A stretch of DNA of 64,000 bases from Streptomyces albofaciens JCM 4342 (GTDB lineage Bacteria; Actinomycetota; Actinomycetes; Streptomycetales; Streptomycetaceae). The notes under the pieces were generated by a model, which saw only the letters and a program-made list of their open reading frames with translations, was not told the origin of the DNA and searched no databases. Position 1 is the stretch's first letter. Each line of letters opens with the position of its first letter. Positions 1 to 7,970 of the stretch are shown here, in pieces. A program made the translations under genes and the position numbers. The stretch is from contig NZ_PDCM01000002.1 of NCBI RefSeq assembly GCF_008634025.1, positions 1,302,001 through 1,366,000 on the forward strand, given 5' to 3'.

Positions 1-439
1 CGCTCAGCGTGGTGAGCTGGCGCGCCGCGTGGGTGCCGGTGAACCGGTCGCTGACCACGGCCCGTCCGATGACGATCCCCGCACCGCCCGCGACGCCTTG
101 CAGCAGCCGGGCCAGGTCGAAGACGGCGATGGTCGGTGCGACCGCGCAGACCAGGGAGAAGACGGTGAACATGCCGGATCCGGCGAGGAGCAGGCGCCGG
201 CGCCCCATCGCGTCGCTGACCGGTCCGAGGACGATCTGGCCGATGGCGAGTCCGATGAGGCAGGCCGTCAGCGACAGTTGGACGGCCGTCTTCGAGGTGC
301 CGTACGAGCCGACGATCTCGGGGAAGCCGGGCGCGTACATGTCGATGGCGAACGGCGAAACCGCCGAGAGCCCGCCGAGGACGATGATGAGTCGCCCCGT
401 TCCGGTCCGGGCGGGCGCGGAATCGATGCTGACAGTCAT
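1..439 (-). CDS. MFS multidrug/siderophore exporter, Bcr/CflA type (partial)
   Basis: The gene reads leftward from ATG at 439 and leaves the window, so only the first 146 codons are seen. Residues 33-42 (DMYAPGFPEI) and the cytoplasmic loop motif GPVSDAMGRRR at 72-82 are the signatures of the Bcr/CflA branch of DHA1 proton antiporters; about four membrane helices are visible. The family exports drugs, sulfonamides, dipeptides or siderophores. A near-consensus iron box lies 40 bases upstream of the start, and an iron-box-bearing AraC regulator is the next gene on the same strand. I infer that it exports a siderophore or related iron ligand. The substrate cannot be read from the sequence. Confidence 0.85.
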   Translation of the reverse strand, partial: MTVSIDSAPARTGTGRLIIVLGGLSAVSPFAIDMYAPGFPEIVGSYGTSKTAVQLSLTACLIGLAIGQIVLGPVSDAMGRRRLLLAGSGMFTVFSLVCAVAPTIAVFDLARLLQGVAGGAGIVIGRAVVSDRFTGTHAARQLTTLS

Positions 440-809
440 CGGTCTCCATCCGAAGGTGCCTGAGGGATAACTGAACAGTAAGATAAGCCTAACCTTACTT
501 CCACCCCCGGCTGCCGATCCGGCCACGCGATGGAACCGACTCGGTGCCGCCTGCCGACCCGGCCAACACCACTTCGATAGCGGCGAGTTGGGCAGCACGG
601 AGACGGCGGCCCGTCCGGTACCGCCGCGGCGCCGAGGGCACGGCACGGCGCGGCACCGCCGAGGCCGCCGCCGGTCACCACGTACGGCACGGGCCGCTCC
701 ACGCCCTATCTTCCGCACCGGGACATCGCCATGGTGTGGAGCGCGGAGCCCGGGAATGTGGAGCGCGGTCCCCACCCGCCGCGGAAGCCTCGACGCCTAC
801 GCCCGGGCC
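440..809. other. Intergenic region, no gene seen
   Basis: This is the spacer between the AraC regulator's 3' end and the MFS start. It carries the iron box near its left end. Open frames cross it on both strands, but their translations are low-complexity Arg/Pro/Ala/Gly strings with no recognisable domain, and none has a convincing ribosome binding site. I see nothing else in it. Confidence 0.5.
479..497 (-). promoter_or_regulatory. Iron box (DmdR1/IdeR-type operator)
   Basis: The 19 bases read TAAGGTTAGGCTTATCTTA on the minus strand. This matches 15 of 19 positions of the DmdR/IdeR consensus TTAGGTTAGGCTAACCTAA, with an intact GGTTAGGCT core. It lies 40-58 bases before the ATG of the MFS exporter, where a bound iron-loaded repressor would block its promoter. 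The expected effect is repression in iron-replete cells. Confidence 0.75.
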
Positions 810-939
810 GTCAGGAGCGCATGCGTGCGCCAGTCGTCAGGAACGCACTCGCCCGCCAGGCGCCAGGAATGTGCCCGCCTCGCGCGCGTGCAAGCACGTG
901 CCCGCCCGCGCGCGTCAGGAGTGCGCCCGCCTGAACTGA
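810..939. repeat. Five tandem degenerate 26-bp repeats at the 3' end of the AraC gene
   Basis: Five consecutive 26-base units start at 810, 836, 862, 888 and 914 with no gaps. They share a core of the form GTCAGGAnnGCnCnCGCCCGCC. The unit at 914-939 contains the last codons and TGA stop (915-917) of the AraC gene; the other four lie beyond the stop. The array looks like amplification of the gene's own terminal segment by replication slippage. Because 26 is not a multiple of three, it cannot extend a repeated peptide in frame. Confidence 0.8.
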
Positions 940-1928
940 GCGGGCGTGGTGCCCCGGTCGCGCCGGAAGGCGTAGCCGAAATTGCTCGGTGAGGCGTAGC
1001 CGACCTCGTGGCCGATCCGGGCCACCGGCCAGTCGGTCTCCACGAGCAGCGCCGCGGCCCGGTCGAGACAGCGGCGCCGGTGGTAGTCCATCACCGACGT
1101 CCCGTACAGCGCGCGGAACCCGGTGGCCAGACGCCGGACCGACATCGACGACGCGCGGGCCAGCTCGGCCAGCGTCGGCGGTGCGTGACGTGCCCGCCAC
1201 AGCAGGTCGGGGACGCGGCGCAGCGCGGCCACCTCGTGGTCGTCCAGGACGAGGGAGCCCTGGGCGTCCGCGGGCGGCGCGGTGACGGTGAGTCCGTCGA
1301 CCAGCGCCGCCATCGCCGCCACGAGCCGCGACTCCATGAACAGCAGGCGCCCCGGGGACGAACGCCGGTGCAGGAAGATCTCCTCCAGCGGTCCGGCCGC
1401 CGGGCGCAGCGCGGCGGACCGGCCCAGATACCGCTCGCGCGCGATGTGGTCCGGCCCGACGGCCGGCAGGGCGCCCGCGCCGAGACCGCCCAGGTAGGAC
1501 TCCAGCCCGGTCCAGGTCCCGGTGACCGACACGGCTCGGTACCGCTCGCCGTCGCCGTGCGCGATGATGCCGTCGGTGGCGCACCGGGGGCTCAGCGACA
1601 CCGAGTTGGCCCGCAGGTCACCGGCGCCGGTGCTGGTCTCCCTGATGTGCATGCGCCCGTCGACGCAGTGCTCCAGCTCGAAGTGGTCGCCCGGGAAGGC
1701 GAACCGGACCTGGTGGCCTCCGGCGAACGCGACGTCGTACCGGAGGACGCGGAACCCGCTGCGCAGCGAGGTCACCTCGATCGTGCCGTCGCCCACCTCG
1801 GGGCGCAGCCGGTGCCGTACGGTGCCGTCGCGGCACGCGTCGGCCTGGGCGATCGACGCGAAGTACGCCGCGTACGCCGCGTCCAGGGCGGAACCGGCCG
1901 CGCCGGCGAGCTGGTGAACCGGAGTCAC
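915..1928 (-). CDS. AraC-family transcriptional regulator
   Basis: This 337-residue protein has a cupin-like AraC-binding N-terminal domain (about 20-190) and a classic double helix-turn-helix AraC domain at the C-terminus (about 225-335). The C-terminal segment contains LAELARASSMSVRRL and the second-helix region GYASPSNFGYAFRRD. The GTG at 1928 is used; an iron box ends only six bases upstream, so the transcript may be leaderless or the true start may lie slightly downstream. AraC regulators of this size often sense a siderophore and activate uptake or export genes (PchR-like). The iron box and the neighbouring MFS exporter fit that role, but the ligand is unknown. Confidence 0.85.
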   Translation of the reverse strand: MTPVHQLAGAAGSALDAAYAAYFASIAQADACRDGTVRHRLRPEVGDGTIEVTSLRSGFRVLRYDVAFAGGHQVRFAFPGDHFELEHCVDGRMHIRETSTGAGDLRANSVSLSPRCATDGIIAHGDGERYRAVSVTGTWTGLESYLGGLGAGALPAVGPDHIARERYLGRSAALRPAAGPLEEIFLHRRSSPGRLLFMESRLVAAMAALVDGLTVTAPPADAQGSLVLDDHEVAALRRVPDLLWRARHAPPTLAELARASSMSVRRLATGFRALYGTSVMDYHRRRCLDRAAALLVETDWPVARIGHEVGYASPSNFGYAFRRDRGTTPAQFRRAHS

Positions 1929-1933
1929 AAGAT

Positions 1934-1952
1934 CAAGGTTAGCCTTCCCTCA
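1934..1952 (-). promoter_or_regulatory. Second iron box, upstream of the AraC gene
   Basis: On the minus strand this reads TGAGGGAAGGCTAACCTTG, 14 of 19 matches to the DmdR/IdeR consensus, with the AGGCTAACCT half intact. It abuts the GTG start of the AraC regulator (ending six bases before it). Its agreement in type with the box at 479-497 suggests that regulator and exporter respond together to iron. Confidence 0.65.
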
Positions 1953-2056
1953 GCGCCTTGCCCATGTTCAGCGAGCCGACGCGGCGCCCGGGCCCCGGAG
2001 GGCCCGGGCGTGCGACGGACCGTGCCCGGACCGGCCGGAAGTGCTCAAGGCACAGG

Positions 2057-2968
2057 TCAGAACAGAAGGTCGTAGGTGTCCCAGCCGCCACCGATCGGAA
2101 TGGCCCTGTCGGGCACGACCTCGCCCTGGTAGCGCATCCCCAGGTAGACCGACAGTTGGCCGCCGAGGTCGCGGGCGGCCAGGTCGGGCAGCCCGTCCCC
2201 GTCCAGGTCCCGGATGCCGACGAAGTCGGCGTAGACGTTCCAGCCGCCGCCCACGCGGACCCGGGGCTCGAAGGGCCGGTGGGGGTCGCTGGAGCCGGTG
2301 GCCCGGTAGCGCCACAGCACGCCGTTCGTGTCCCGGGCCAGGAGGCCGTCGCCGAAGGTGGTCAGGTGGTCGTACACCTGCCAGCCGCCGCCCACCCGCA
2401 CCGGCTTCGCGAACGGGGCGGAGGGGTTGCCCGTACCGGCGTAGAAGTAGAGACCGCCGTCGGCGTCTCGGGCCACCAGGTCGTTCTTGCCGTCGTTGTC
2501 GGCGTCCCCCGCGCCGGTGATGCTGATGTACCGGTCCCAGCCGTATCCGATGCCCTGGGGCACCTTGAACGGCGCGTACGGGATGCCGCTGCCCTCGTAG
2601 AAGAAGAGCTTCCCGTCCCGGTCGACGGCCGCCACGTCCCCCGTGCCGTCGGCCGACGTCCCCCCGAGCGAGGTGATCTTCACATACCGGTCCCAGCCAC
2701 GGCCGATTCTCGTCCGCGACTGGAACGGCGGCTTCGCCCAGCCGGTGCCCGAGTACTGCCACAGCACACCGTCGTGGTCCCGGGCGTACATCGCCGTACG
2801 CTCCGAGGCGGCCGGCGCGGGCCGCGCGGCCGGCGCCGTGGCGGCCGCGCCGCCCGGGGCGGCGGAGGCCGGCTGGGTGGCGGCGAGCGGCAGGGCGAGC
2901 GAGGCCGCGACGGTGGCGGCGATCAGGGCCGGACGGAAACGACGGCGTGCGCGCTTCATACGTAACAT
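2057..2968 (-). CDS. Secreted FG-GAP/VCBS-repeat protein
   Basis: A Sec signal peptide is clear: basic KRARRRFR, a hydrophobic Ala/Leu stretch, then ASAAP near residue 35. The rest consists of about five repeats of roughly 50 residues. Each has a DxDxDG-like calcium loop (DRDGK, DADNDGKND, DLDGDGLPD) and a recurring GGW/GRGWDxY motif, as in FG-GAP/VCBS beta-propeller blades. Such proteins are extracellular; many are lectin-like or act as binding modules of hydrolases, but no catalytic domain is present here. I chose the ATG at 2968 (303 aa) because AGGGGG ends four bases upstream; a TTG at 2971 and an ATG at 2959 are alternatives. Confidence 0.8.
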   Translation of the reverse strand: MLRMKRARRRFRPALIAATVAASLALPLAATQPASAAPGGAAATAPAARPAPAASERTAMYARDHDGVLWQYSGTGWAKPPFQSRTRIGRGWDRYVKITSLGGTSADGTGDVAAVDRDGKLFFYEGSGIPYAPFKVPQGIGYGWDRYISITGAGDADNDGKNDLVARDADGGLYFYAGTGNPSAPFAKPVRVGGGWQVYDHLTTFGDGLLARDTNGVLWRYRATGSSDPHRPFEPRVRVGGGWNVYADFVGIRDLDGDGLPDLAARDLGGQLSVYLGMRYQGEVVPDRAIPIGGGWDTYDLLF

Positions 2969-3180
2969 CAAACCCCCTGGAGAGACGTGCCGTTACGTCC
3001 TTCCATGTCCGGAAGACGAACGGCATCGACCGTTTTCCGGGACCATACCGGCAAGTGACCGTTTTCTGAGCGGGACGTGAAGGTTGGTGACCGAATGGTC
3101 ATATTGCGGGGCGTAGAGCGGCTTTGCGGGGGCACGCGCACAGGTGTCCGAGGGCGCATCACCAACCGGAAGGAGTCGTC

Positions 3181-3441
3181 GTGTCGTTCCTGTGGGCCGT
3201 CATCGCGGGGCTCGTCATCGGGCTGCTGGCCAAGCTGGTCGTGCCCGGGCGGCAGCCCGTCCCCCTGTGGCTGACGGTCATCCTGGGCATGGTCGGCGCG
3301 GTCGCCGGCAACGCGCTCGCCACCGCCTTCGGCGTGCGCGACACCGGCGGTATCGACTGGATCCGCCATATCTTCCAGATCGGTATCGCAGCCGTCCTGC
3401 TCGCCGTCATCACCCCCCTGTGGGTCCGGCGGCGCGCCTGA
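3181..3441 (+). CDS. GlsB/YeaQ/YmgE-family small membrane protein
   Basis: This 86-residue protein has three hydrophobic helices and ends in a basic WVRRRA tail. The opening helix with GLVIGLLAKLVVPG and the following GxxGAxxGN segment match the transglycosylase-associated (GlsB/YeaQ/YmgE) family. These are abundant small membrane proteins tied to envelope stress in several bacteria, with no enzymatic activity shown. The GTG at 3181 is supported by GGAAGGAG six bases upstream. It is a single-gene unit with a strong hairpin immediately after the stop. Confidence 0.85.
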   Translation: MSFLWAVIAGLVIGLLAKLVVPGRQPVPLWLTVILGMVGAVAGNALATAFGVRDTGGIDWIRHIFQIGIAAVLLAVITPLWVRRRA

Positions 3442-3449
3442 CACGCCGT

Positions 3450-3493
3450 ACGGACCGGCTCCGCCGGGCACCGCGCCGGCGGAGCCGGTCCGT
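3450..3493 (+). terminator. Hairpin terminator after the GlsB-type gene
   Basis: A perfect 18-base stem (ACGGACCGGCTCCGCCGG) with an eight-base loop begins nine bases after the TGA. No T-run follows, as is usual for Streptomyces terminators. Confidence 0.75.
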
Positions 3494-3545
3494 GCGGCCA
3501 GCGCAGGCCGGGCCTCGCTCTCCTCGGATCCACGCCGTGCATGGG

Positions 3546-3612
3546 ATGTTCATGGCGGACGGCCGGAAGCTGTCGTACCTGGATCTCGGGGGCCCGGGCC
3601 GGCCGCTGCTCA
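3546..3612 (+). pseudogene. Relic of the N-terminus of an alpha/beta hydrolase
   Basis: From ATG at 3546 the frame reads MFMADGRKLSYLDLGG and then PGRPLL. This closely resembles the opening beta strands of actinobacterial alpha/beta-fold hydrolases (ADGRxLSYLDxGGPGRPLL, normally followed by the oxyanion HG motif). Here the similarity stops after about 22 residues, where the oppositely oriented metallo-hydrolase gene ends. No HG motif, nucleophile elbow or further domain follows in any forward frame. I read it as a gene remnant left by a deletion. The identification rests on a short motif. Confidence 0.4.
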
Positions 3613-4812
3613 CCCCGCCACTTCGAACACCTCCTCCGTGGCCGGTGTCCGGGCGGGCCAGGAGGGCCAGCCGTGGACCGGCGGGAGGGCCACCGTCCGC
3701 CACCACGGCTCCACCGCGGGCTCGTCGGCGGGCTCGAAGGGACGGCCGGGGTACGGGACGGCGCAGGGGAAGCCGGCGGTGCGGGCGGCGTACATGGTGC
3801 GTTCGGCGGGTTCGGCCCAAGGGTGGGGCGCGAGGTTGAAGGTGCCCCAGTGGATCGGCAGCATCAGGCCGGTCGGCCGGCCGCCCTGGAGGTCCAGATG
3901 GGCCCGCGCCCCCTCCTCCGGGGTCATGTGCACATCCGGCCAGAACTCGCTGTAGGCGCCGATCTGGATCATCGTCGCGTCGAACGGGCCGTGCTCGGCG
4001 CCGATCCCGGCGAAGCCCGGGAAGTAGCCGGTGTCGCCGCTGTGGAAGATCCGGTTCGTGGGGCCGGCCACCACCCAGGAAGCCCATAGGGTGTGCTGCG
4101 GGCCGCGCAGCCCGCGTCCGCAGAAGTGCTGCGCGGGCGTCGCGGTGAGGGTCAGGCCGCCGGCCTCGGCCGACTCGTGCCAGTCCAGTTCGGTGATCCG
4201 CTCCTCGGGGACGCCCCACAGTTCGAGGTCGGCGCCGATGCCGAGCGGTACGACGAAGCGCGTGCCCGTACGGATCAGGGCTTTGACCGTCGGCATGTCG
4301 AGGTGGTCGTAGTGGTCGTGCGAGATCACCACCGCGTCGACCGGGGGCAGCTCACCGAGCGGGAGCGGCACCGGGTGCAGCCGCTTCGGCCCCGCCCAGG
4401 TGAACGGTGAGCAGCGCTCGCCCCAGACCGGGTCGAACAGCACCCGGTGCCCGTCGATCTCGGCGAGCACGCTGGAATGCCCCATCCACGTCAGCCGCAG
4501 CCCGGAGGCGGGCGGCTCGCTCCAGTCCGCCGCGGTGGGCCGGTGCACCGGGATGCGGCCGACCGGCGCCCGGCGCAGCCGCCCCTCGCGGGCGAACTGG
4601 GTACGGGCCATGGGCAGCGCGGAGCCCGGGAGCAGCTGCCGGGTCGGCAGGGGGTTGCGGAACTGGCCGTCCACGAACTGCGGGGACCGGCGTATCCGTG
4701 CCAGCCGCTCCCCGGTGGGCCAGGCGCCGAAGACGGCGGGTCGGCGCAGTGGGTACCGCCCGGCGGCGGGCGGGTCGGACGGGGTCTGGCGGCGGGGTCG
4801 GTAGCCGGGCAC
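3610..4812 (-). CDS. Metallo-beta-lactamase-fold hydrolase, NAPE-PLD/UlaG-like
   Basis: This 400-residue protein has the MBL zinc-binding core: SHDHYDH at 164-170 (HxHxDH), preceded by the WMGHSSVL strand and followed by FHSGDTGY and LPIHWGTF. An N-terminal extension of about 100 residues before the MBL domain, together with these loops, resembles bacterial homologues of N-acyl-phosphatidylethanolamine phospholipase D. The reaction is likely hydrolysis of a phosphodiester or similar ester; the substrate is not evident. It lacks a signal peptide and is probably cytosolic or membrane-associated. The ATG at 4812 starts a single-gene unit. Confidence 0.85.
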   Translation of the reverse strand: MPGYRPRRQTPSDPPAAGRYPLRRPAVFGAWPTGERLARIRRSPQFVDGQFRNPLPTRQLLPGSALPMARTQFAREGRLRRAPVGRIPVHRPTAADWSEPPASGLRLTWMGHSSVLAEIDGHRVLFDPVWGERCSPFTWAGPKRLHPVPLPLGELPPVDAVVISHDHYDHLDMPTVKALIRTGTRFVVPLGIGADLELWGVPEERITELDWHESAEAGGLTLTATPAQHFCGRGLRGPQHTLWASWVVAGPTNRIFHSGDTGYFPGFAGIGAEHGPFDATMIQIGAYSEFWPDVHMTPEEGARAHLDLQGGRPTGLMLPIHWGTFNLAPHPWAEPAERTMYAARTAGFPCAVPYPGRPFEPADEPAVEPWWRTVALPPVHGWPSWPARTPATEEVFEVAG

Positions 4813-5434
4813 GGCACCTCCATGGTTCGGGCGGTAGCGCTGTCAACGGGTCGCCGCGCAGTGAACGGACCGCCGCGGCGACGGGTTCCGGCACGCCGGC
4901 GTCCGGGCGCCGTGGCACCGGCCACGGGTCCCACGGCGCCCGGACACGACACGTGTTCCCCAACCGTCCCGAACCACGCGGCCGCCCGGCGCATTCCAGG
5001 ACGGGCGGAGTGGTTTCCGACGGGCTCCGGCTCCGCGCCCCGGCTCCCGCCGCGCGGCGCGGCCGTACCGCTCCCCCTGTGCGCCCGGACCGTACGGCCC
5101 TGCCTTCATGTCAGGGCCCAGACCTCTCCGCCGGATCACGACGATTCCCCGGGCGGCGGAAAGCCTCCCCCGGCCGGGACACCCGGGAGTTTCTAACCCG
5201 CCGTACCGGCCCGGCCGGCCGACCCCGCCGAACTCCCCCGCCCGTCGCCCGCGCCGCCCCGCACCTGTTCCGGCCGGGGGTGCGGCTGGTGGCCTTCCTG
5301 CGCCTGGCCCTGTCACTGCCCGAAGTGCCGGCTCCGGCGCTCGGCATCCTGGCGCCGCCTGCCACCGGCACGGTCAGTCTGTTCCTGCCGAGCGGGGGCC
5401 ATCGACGCGTCCGCGCGTGCAGTCGCCGGTACGG
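4813..5434. other. Intergenic region with a 15-bp hairpin
   Basis: No convincing gene lies in these 622 bases; the open frames give low-complexity Arg/Gly/Pro peptides. The only clear structure is a perfect inverted repeat at 4901-4945 (15-base arms GTCCGGGCGCCGTGG, 15-base loop). It may terminate leftward transcription from the monooxygenase gene or form part of the metallo-hydrolase leader. Confidence 0.5.
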
Positions 5435-6871
5435 TCAGGCCGCCCGCCGCAGCGGCACCACGTCCGTCGGCGGGGCGCTGAGGCCGGGCCGGAGCGGCAG
5501 CAGGACGGTGCGCAGGACGGTGCGGGGTGCCATCAGGCGGGACGGCGGCGCGGTCAGGCACAGGACGTCGCGGTAAGCGGCGCCGAGGAGGGGGTCGGCG
5601 ACGGCGCGCAGGAGGAGCCGCTGCACGTACCAGGAGGTCAGCCGCTCGACGAGGCCCGCGCGGGCGTCCGGGCCGCTCGCGTACGGCCGGTCGGCGCCGA
5701 CCGCGGTGCTCCAGGCGGCGTCGGAGGCGCGCGCCACCGCCCGCTGTGCCTCCTTCGCGAGCCCCGGCCGCAGGCCGCCGCCGGAGTCCAGGATGCGGCG
5801 CAGCGCCAGGGCGCCGAGCGCGGCGACCGACATGCCCTGCCCGTAGACCGGGTTGAAGGTGCAGTTGGCGTCGCCGAGGACGACGAAGCCCTCGGGGACG
5901 CCGCCGGGCCGCTCGAAGTGCCGGCGGCGGTTGGCGGTGTCGCGGAAGCCGTAGACGGGCGAGACCGGCTCGACGTGCGGCAGCAGGCCGTGGATGTACG
6001 GGTCGCCGATCGTGGCGGTGAAGTCGGCGAAGCCCTGGTCGTCGGTGGGCGGGTGGTGGCCGCGTACGCCCGCGGCGGTGAGCAGCCAGATGCCGTCCTC
6101 GACGGGGACGTACACGGCGCCGCGCGGACACCCCGGCCGGCCGGGGATGTTGACGCCCATGTCCGGGGCGCCGGCCGGCCCGGTGGGGCGGAACATCCGG
6201 GTCGCGTAGGCGATCCCGGCGTCCACGGTCTCCTGGCGCGGGGCGGGGCGGCCGAGATCGGCGTACCACTGCGGGGCCTTGGAGGTGCGGCCGGAGGCGT
6301 CGACGACGAGCGCCGCGTGCAGGGTCCGTCCGGCCGGGCCGGCTCCGCCGTCGCGGCCGGCGTCTTCCCCGCGTGCCCGTACCCGTACGCCCGTCACCCG
6401 CCTCGCGTCGCCGGTCAGGCCGATCGCCTCGGTCGCCTCCAGCACCTCCAGGCGGGTCGCCGATTCGGCGGCCGTCCGCAGGACGCGGTCCCGTACGACG
6501 CCGTCGATCACCGGGCGGGTGACCGACAGGCATCCGTGGCGGCGTTCGTCGAAGCGGTGCTGCCAGCCCAGCACCGTACGGGTGACCAGGTCGCGCGGCG
6601 GGTAGAGGGTGCGCGCCCCGGCGTCGGTGAAGGCGCGGCCCGTGCCGGGCAGCAGCTCCTCCAGCGCGCGCAGACCGCCGCTGAGGAAGACGTGCAGGTG
6701 ACGGGCCTGGGGGACGCCTTTGCGGAAGGCGTGGCCGGTCGGGTAGCGGTCGCGTTCGACGACGGTGACGGCGTCCACGTGCCCCAGCAGCGCGATGACG
6801 GCGAGCATCCCGGCGAGCCCGCCGCCGATGACGACCGCGTGCCGCTCCGCTCCCCCCGTGACCTCCGGCAT
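5435..6871 (-). CDS. FAD-dependent monooxygenase/halogenase-like oxidoreductase
   Basis: This 478-residue flavoprotein of the group A monooxygenase fold begins with the dinucleotide-binding motif VVIGGGLAGMLA at about 13-24 and an acidic strand end (VVERDRYP). Mid-protein, LVVDASGRTSKAPQW is the DG-type motif. A second FAD site, GFVVLGDANCTFNPVYGQGMS, carries the GD and NPxxGxGM elements. Proteins of this branch occur beside secondary-metabolism and hydroxylation pathways, but nothing nearby identifies a substrate. The ATG at 6871 is preceded by a plausible TTGACA-type promoter. It appears to be a single-gene unit. Confidence 0.8.
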   Translation of the reverse strand: MPEVTGGAERHAVVIGGGLAGMLAVIALLGHVDAVTVVERDRYPTGHAFRKGVPQARHLHVFLSGGLRALEELLPGTGRAFTDAGARTLYPPRDLVTRTVLGWQHRFDERRHGCLSVTRPVIDGVVRDRVLRTAAESATRLEVLEATEAIGLTGDARRVTGVRVRARGEDAGRDGGAGPAGRTLHAALVVDASGRTSKAPQWYADLGRPAPRQETVDAGIAYATRMFRPTGPAGAPDMGVNIPGRPGCPRGAVYVPVEDGIWLLTAAGVRGHHPPTDDQGFADFTATIGDPYIHGLLPHVEPVSPVYGFRDTANRRRHFERPGGVPEGFVVLGDANCTFNPVYGQGMSVAALGALALRRILDSGGGLRPGLAKEAQRAVARASDAAWSTAVGADRPYASGPDARAGLVERLTSWYVQRLLLRAVADPLLGAAYRDVLCLTAPPSRLMAPRTVLRTVLLPLRPGLSAPPTDVVPLRRAA

Positions 6872-6969
6872 CTGTCCCCCCCCGTCCCGCTCCCGGGCGG
6901 CCGCGCACGTCGGGCTGTCACCGGTACCGGTCGCGCGGCCACCACGCTTCCACCCGTCCGAGGTCTCTC

Positions 6970-6998
6970 ACCTTCAGCGCACCGGGCGGCAGTGTCAA
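6970..6998 (-). promoter_or_regulatory. Sigma-HrdB-type promoter for the FAD monooxygenase
   Basis: On the minus strand TTGACA (6998-6993) is followed after 17 bases by GAAGGT (6975-6970), a fair match to a vegetative promoter. This would give a leader of about 90 bases before the ATG at 6871. Confidence 0.45.
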
Positions 6999-7067
6999 CC
7001 ACCGTTCGGAAGAGGAGGGTTGGGGTCCACCGCGGGGCCGCCGCGGCCGGCCCCGGGGCCCTTCCCC

Positions 7068-7970
7068 TCAGCCCCGCTTCCGGCCCACCCCGCCGTAGAA
7101 GATGATGTTGTTCAGCTCCTCCGGGCCGGGCGGCGGCCCGTCCGGGCGCCACAGCGGCACCCGCACGACCCCCGGTTCCAGCAGGTCGAACGGGCCGAAG
7201 AGCGGCTCGACCTCGGCCTTGGTGCGCAGGTTCAAGGTGGCCGTGGCGTTCTTGTAGACGTCCAGGACGCCGTCCCGCGCCTGCTCGTCCGTACGGCCCT
7301 GCTCGTACGCCTCGTACGGCTCGCCCGTGGCGTGCGACATCACCAGGACGCTGCCCGCGGGCAGTGCGCGCGCCAGCGCGGCGACGATCCCCGCCGGGTC
7401 CTCGTCGTCCCGGACGAAGTGCAGGACGGCCACCAGCAGCAGCGCCACCGGCTGGTCGAAGTCGATCAGCTCGCGCACGGTCGGGTGGGCGAGCAGCGCC
7501 TCCGGGTCGCGCACATCGGCCAGGACGACCCCGGTGCCCTCGGTGTTGGTCAGCCGCGCGCCCGCGTGGGTGGCGACGATGGGGTCGTTGTCCACGTAGA
7601 CGACCCGGACGCCGGGTGCCGTTTCGCGGGCCACCTCGTGGGTGTTGGGCGAGGTCGGGATGCCGGTACCGATGTCGATGATCTGCCGGATGCCGCCGGC
7701 GACCACCTCGCGCACCGCGCGGTGCAGGAAGGCCCGGTTGGCGCGGGCGCTCAGCCGCACCTGCGGGTGCGCCTCGATGACGCGCTGCGCGGCCTGGCGG
7801 TCGACCTCGTAGTTGTCCCGGCCGTCCAGGTAGTAGTCGTACATCCGGGCGGGGTGCGGCCGGCTGGTGTCGATCTCCTCGGGCGCGAAGGCCGCCGCGT
7901 CCTGGAGCCCCCGCGAGCCGTCCTCGTCCCACGAGCCGACCACGGCCCGGGAGAATTCCGCTTCCTTCAC
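7068..7970 (-). CDS. SAM-dependent methyltransferase (Methyltransf_19/DUF574)
   Basis: This 300-residue protein belongs to a Streptomyces-rich methyltransferase family. It has the conserved opening DTSRPHPARMYDYYLDG at about 34-50, motif I IIDIGTGIPTSPNTHE, an acidic YVDNDPIV after strand 2, and FYGGVGRKRG at the end. Members are common next to XRE/DUF397 pairs; their substrates are unknown. The GTG at 7970 overlaps the TGA of the DUF397 gene (GTGA), and GGAGGA lies just upstream, so the two are translationally coupled. It is probably the last gene of the regulator-DUF397-methyltransferase operon. Confidence 0.85.
   Translation of the reverse strand: MKEAEFSRAVVGSWDEDGSRGLQDAAAFAPEEIDTSRPHPARMYDYYLDGRDNYEVDRQAAQRVIEAHPQVRLSARANRAFLHRAVREVVAGGIRQIIDIGTGIPTSPNTHEVARETAPGVRVVYVDNDPIVATHAGARLTNTEGTGVVLADVRDPEALLAHPTVRELIDFDQPVALLLVAVLHFVRDDEDPAGIVAALARALPAGSVLVMSHATGEPYEAYEQGRTDEQARDGVLDVYKNATATLNLRTKAEVEPLFGPFDLLEPGVVRVPLWRPDGPPPGPEELNNIIFYGGVGRKRG

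Noticed and set aside
436..702. An 88-codon minus-strand frame beginning MERPVPYVVTGGG
   Set aside because: The opening looks faintly like a nucleotide-binding start, but the remainder is low complexity, it runs through the iron box, and it overlaps the MFS start.
4843..5434. Several 80-160-codon frames between the metallo-hydrolase and monooxygenase genes
   Set aside because: Low-complexity Arg/Gly/Pro peptides without ribosome binding sites; typical spurious frames in 72 percent GC DNA.
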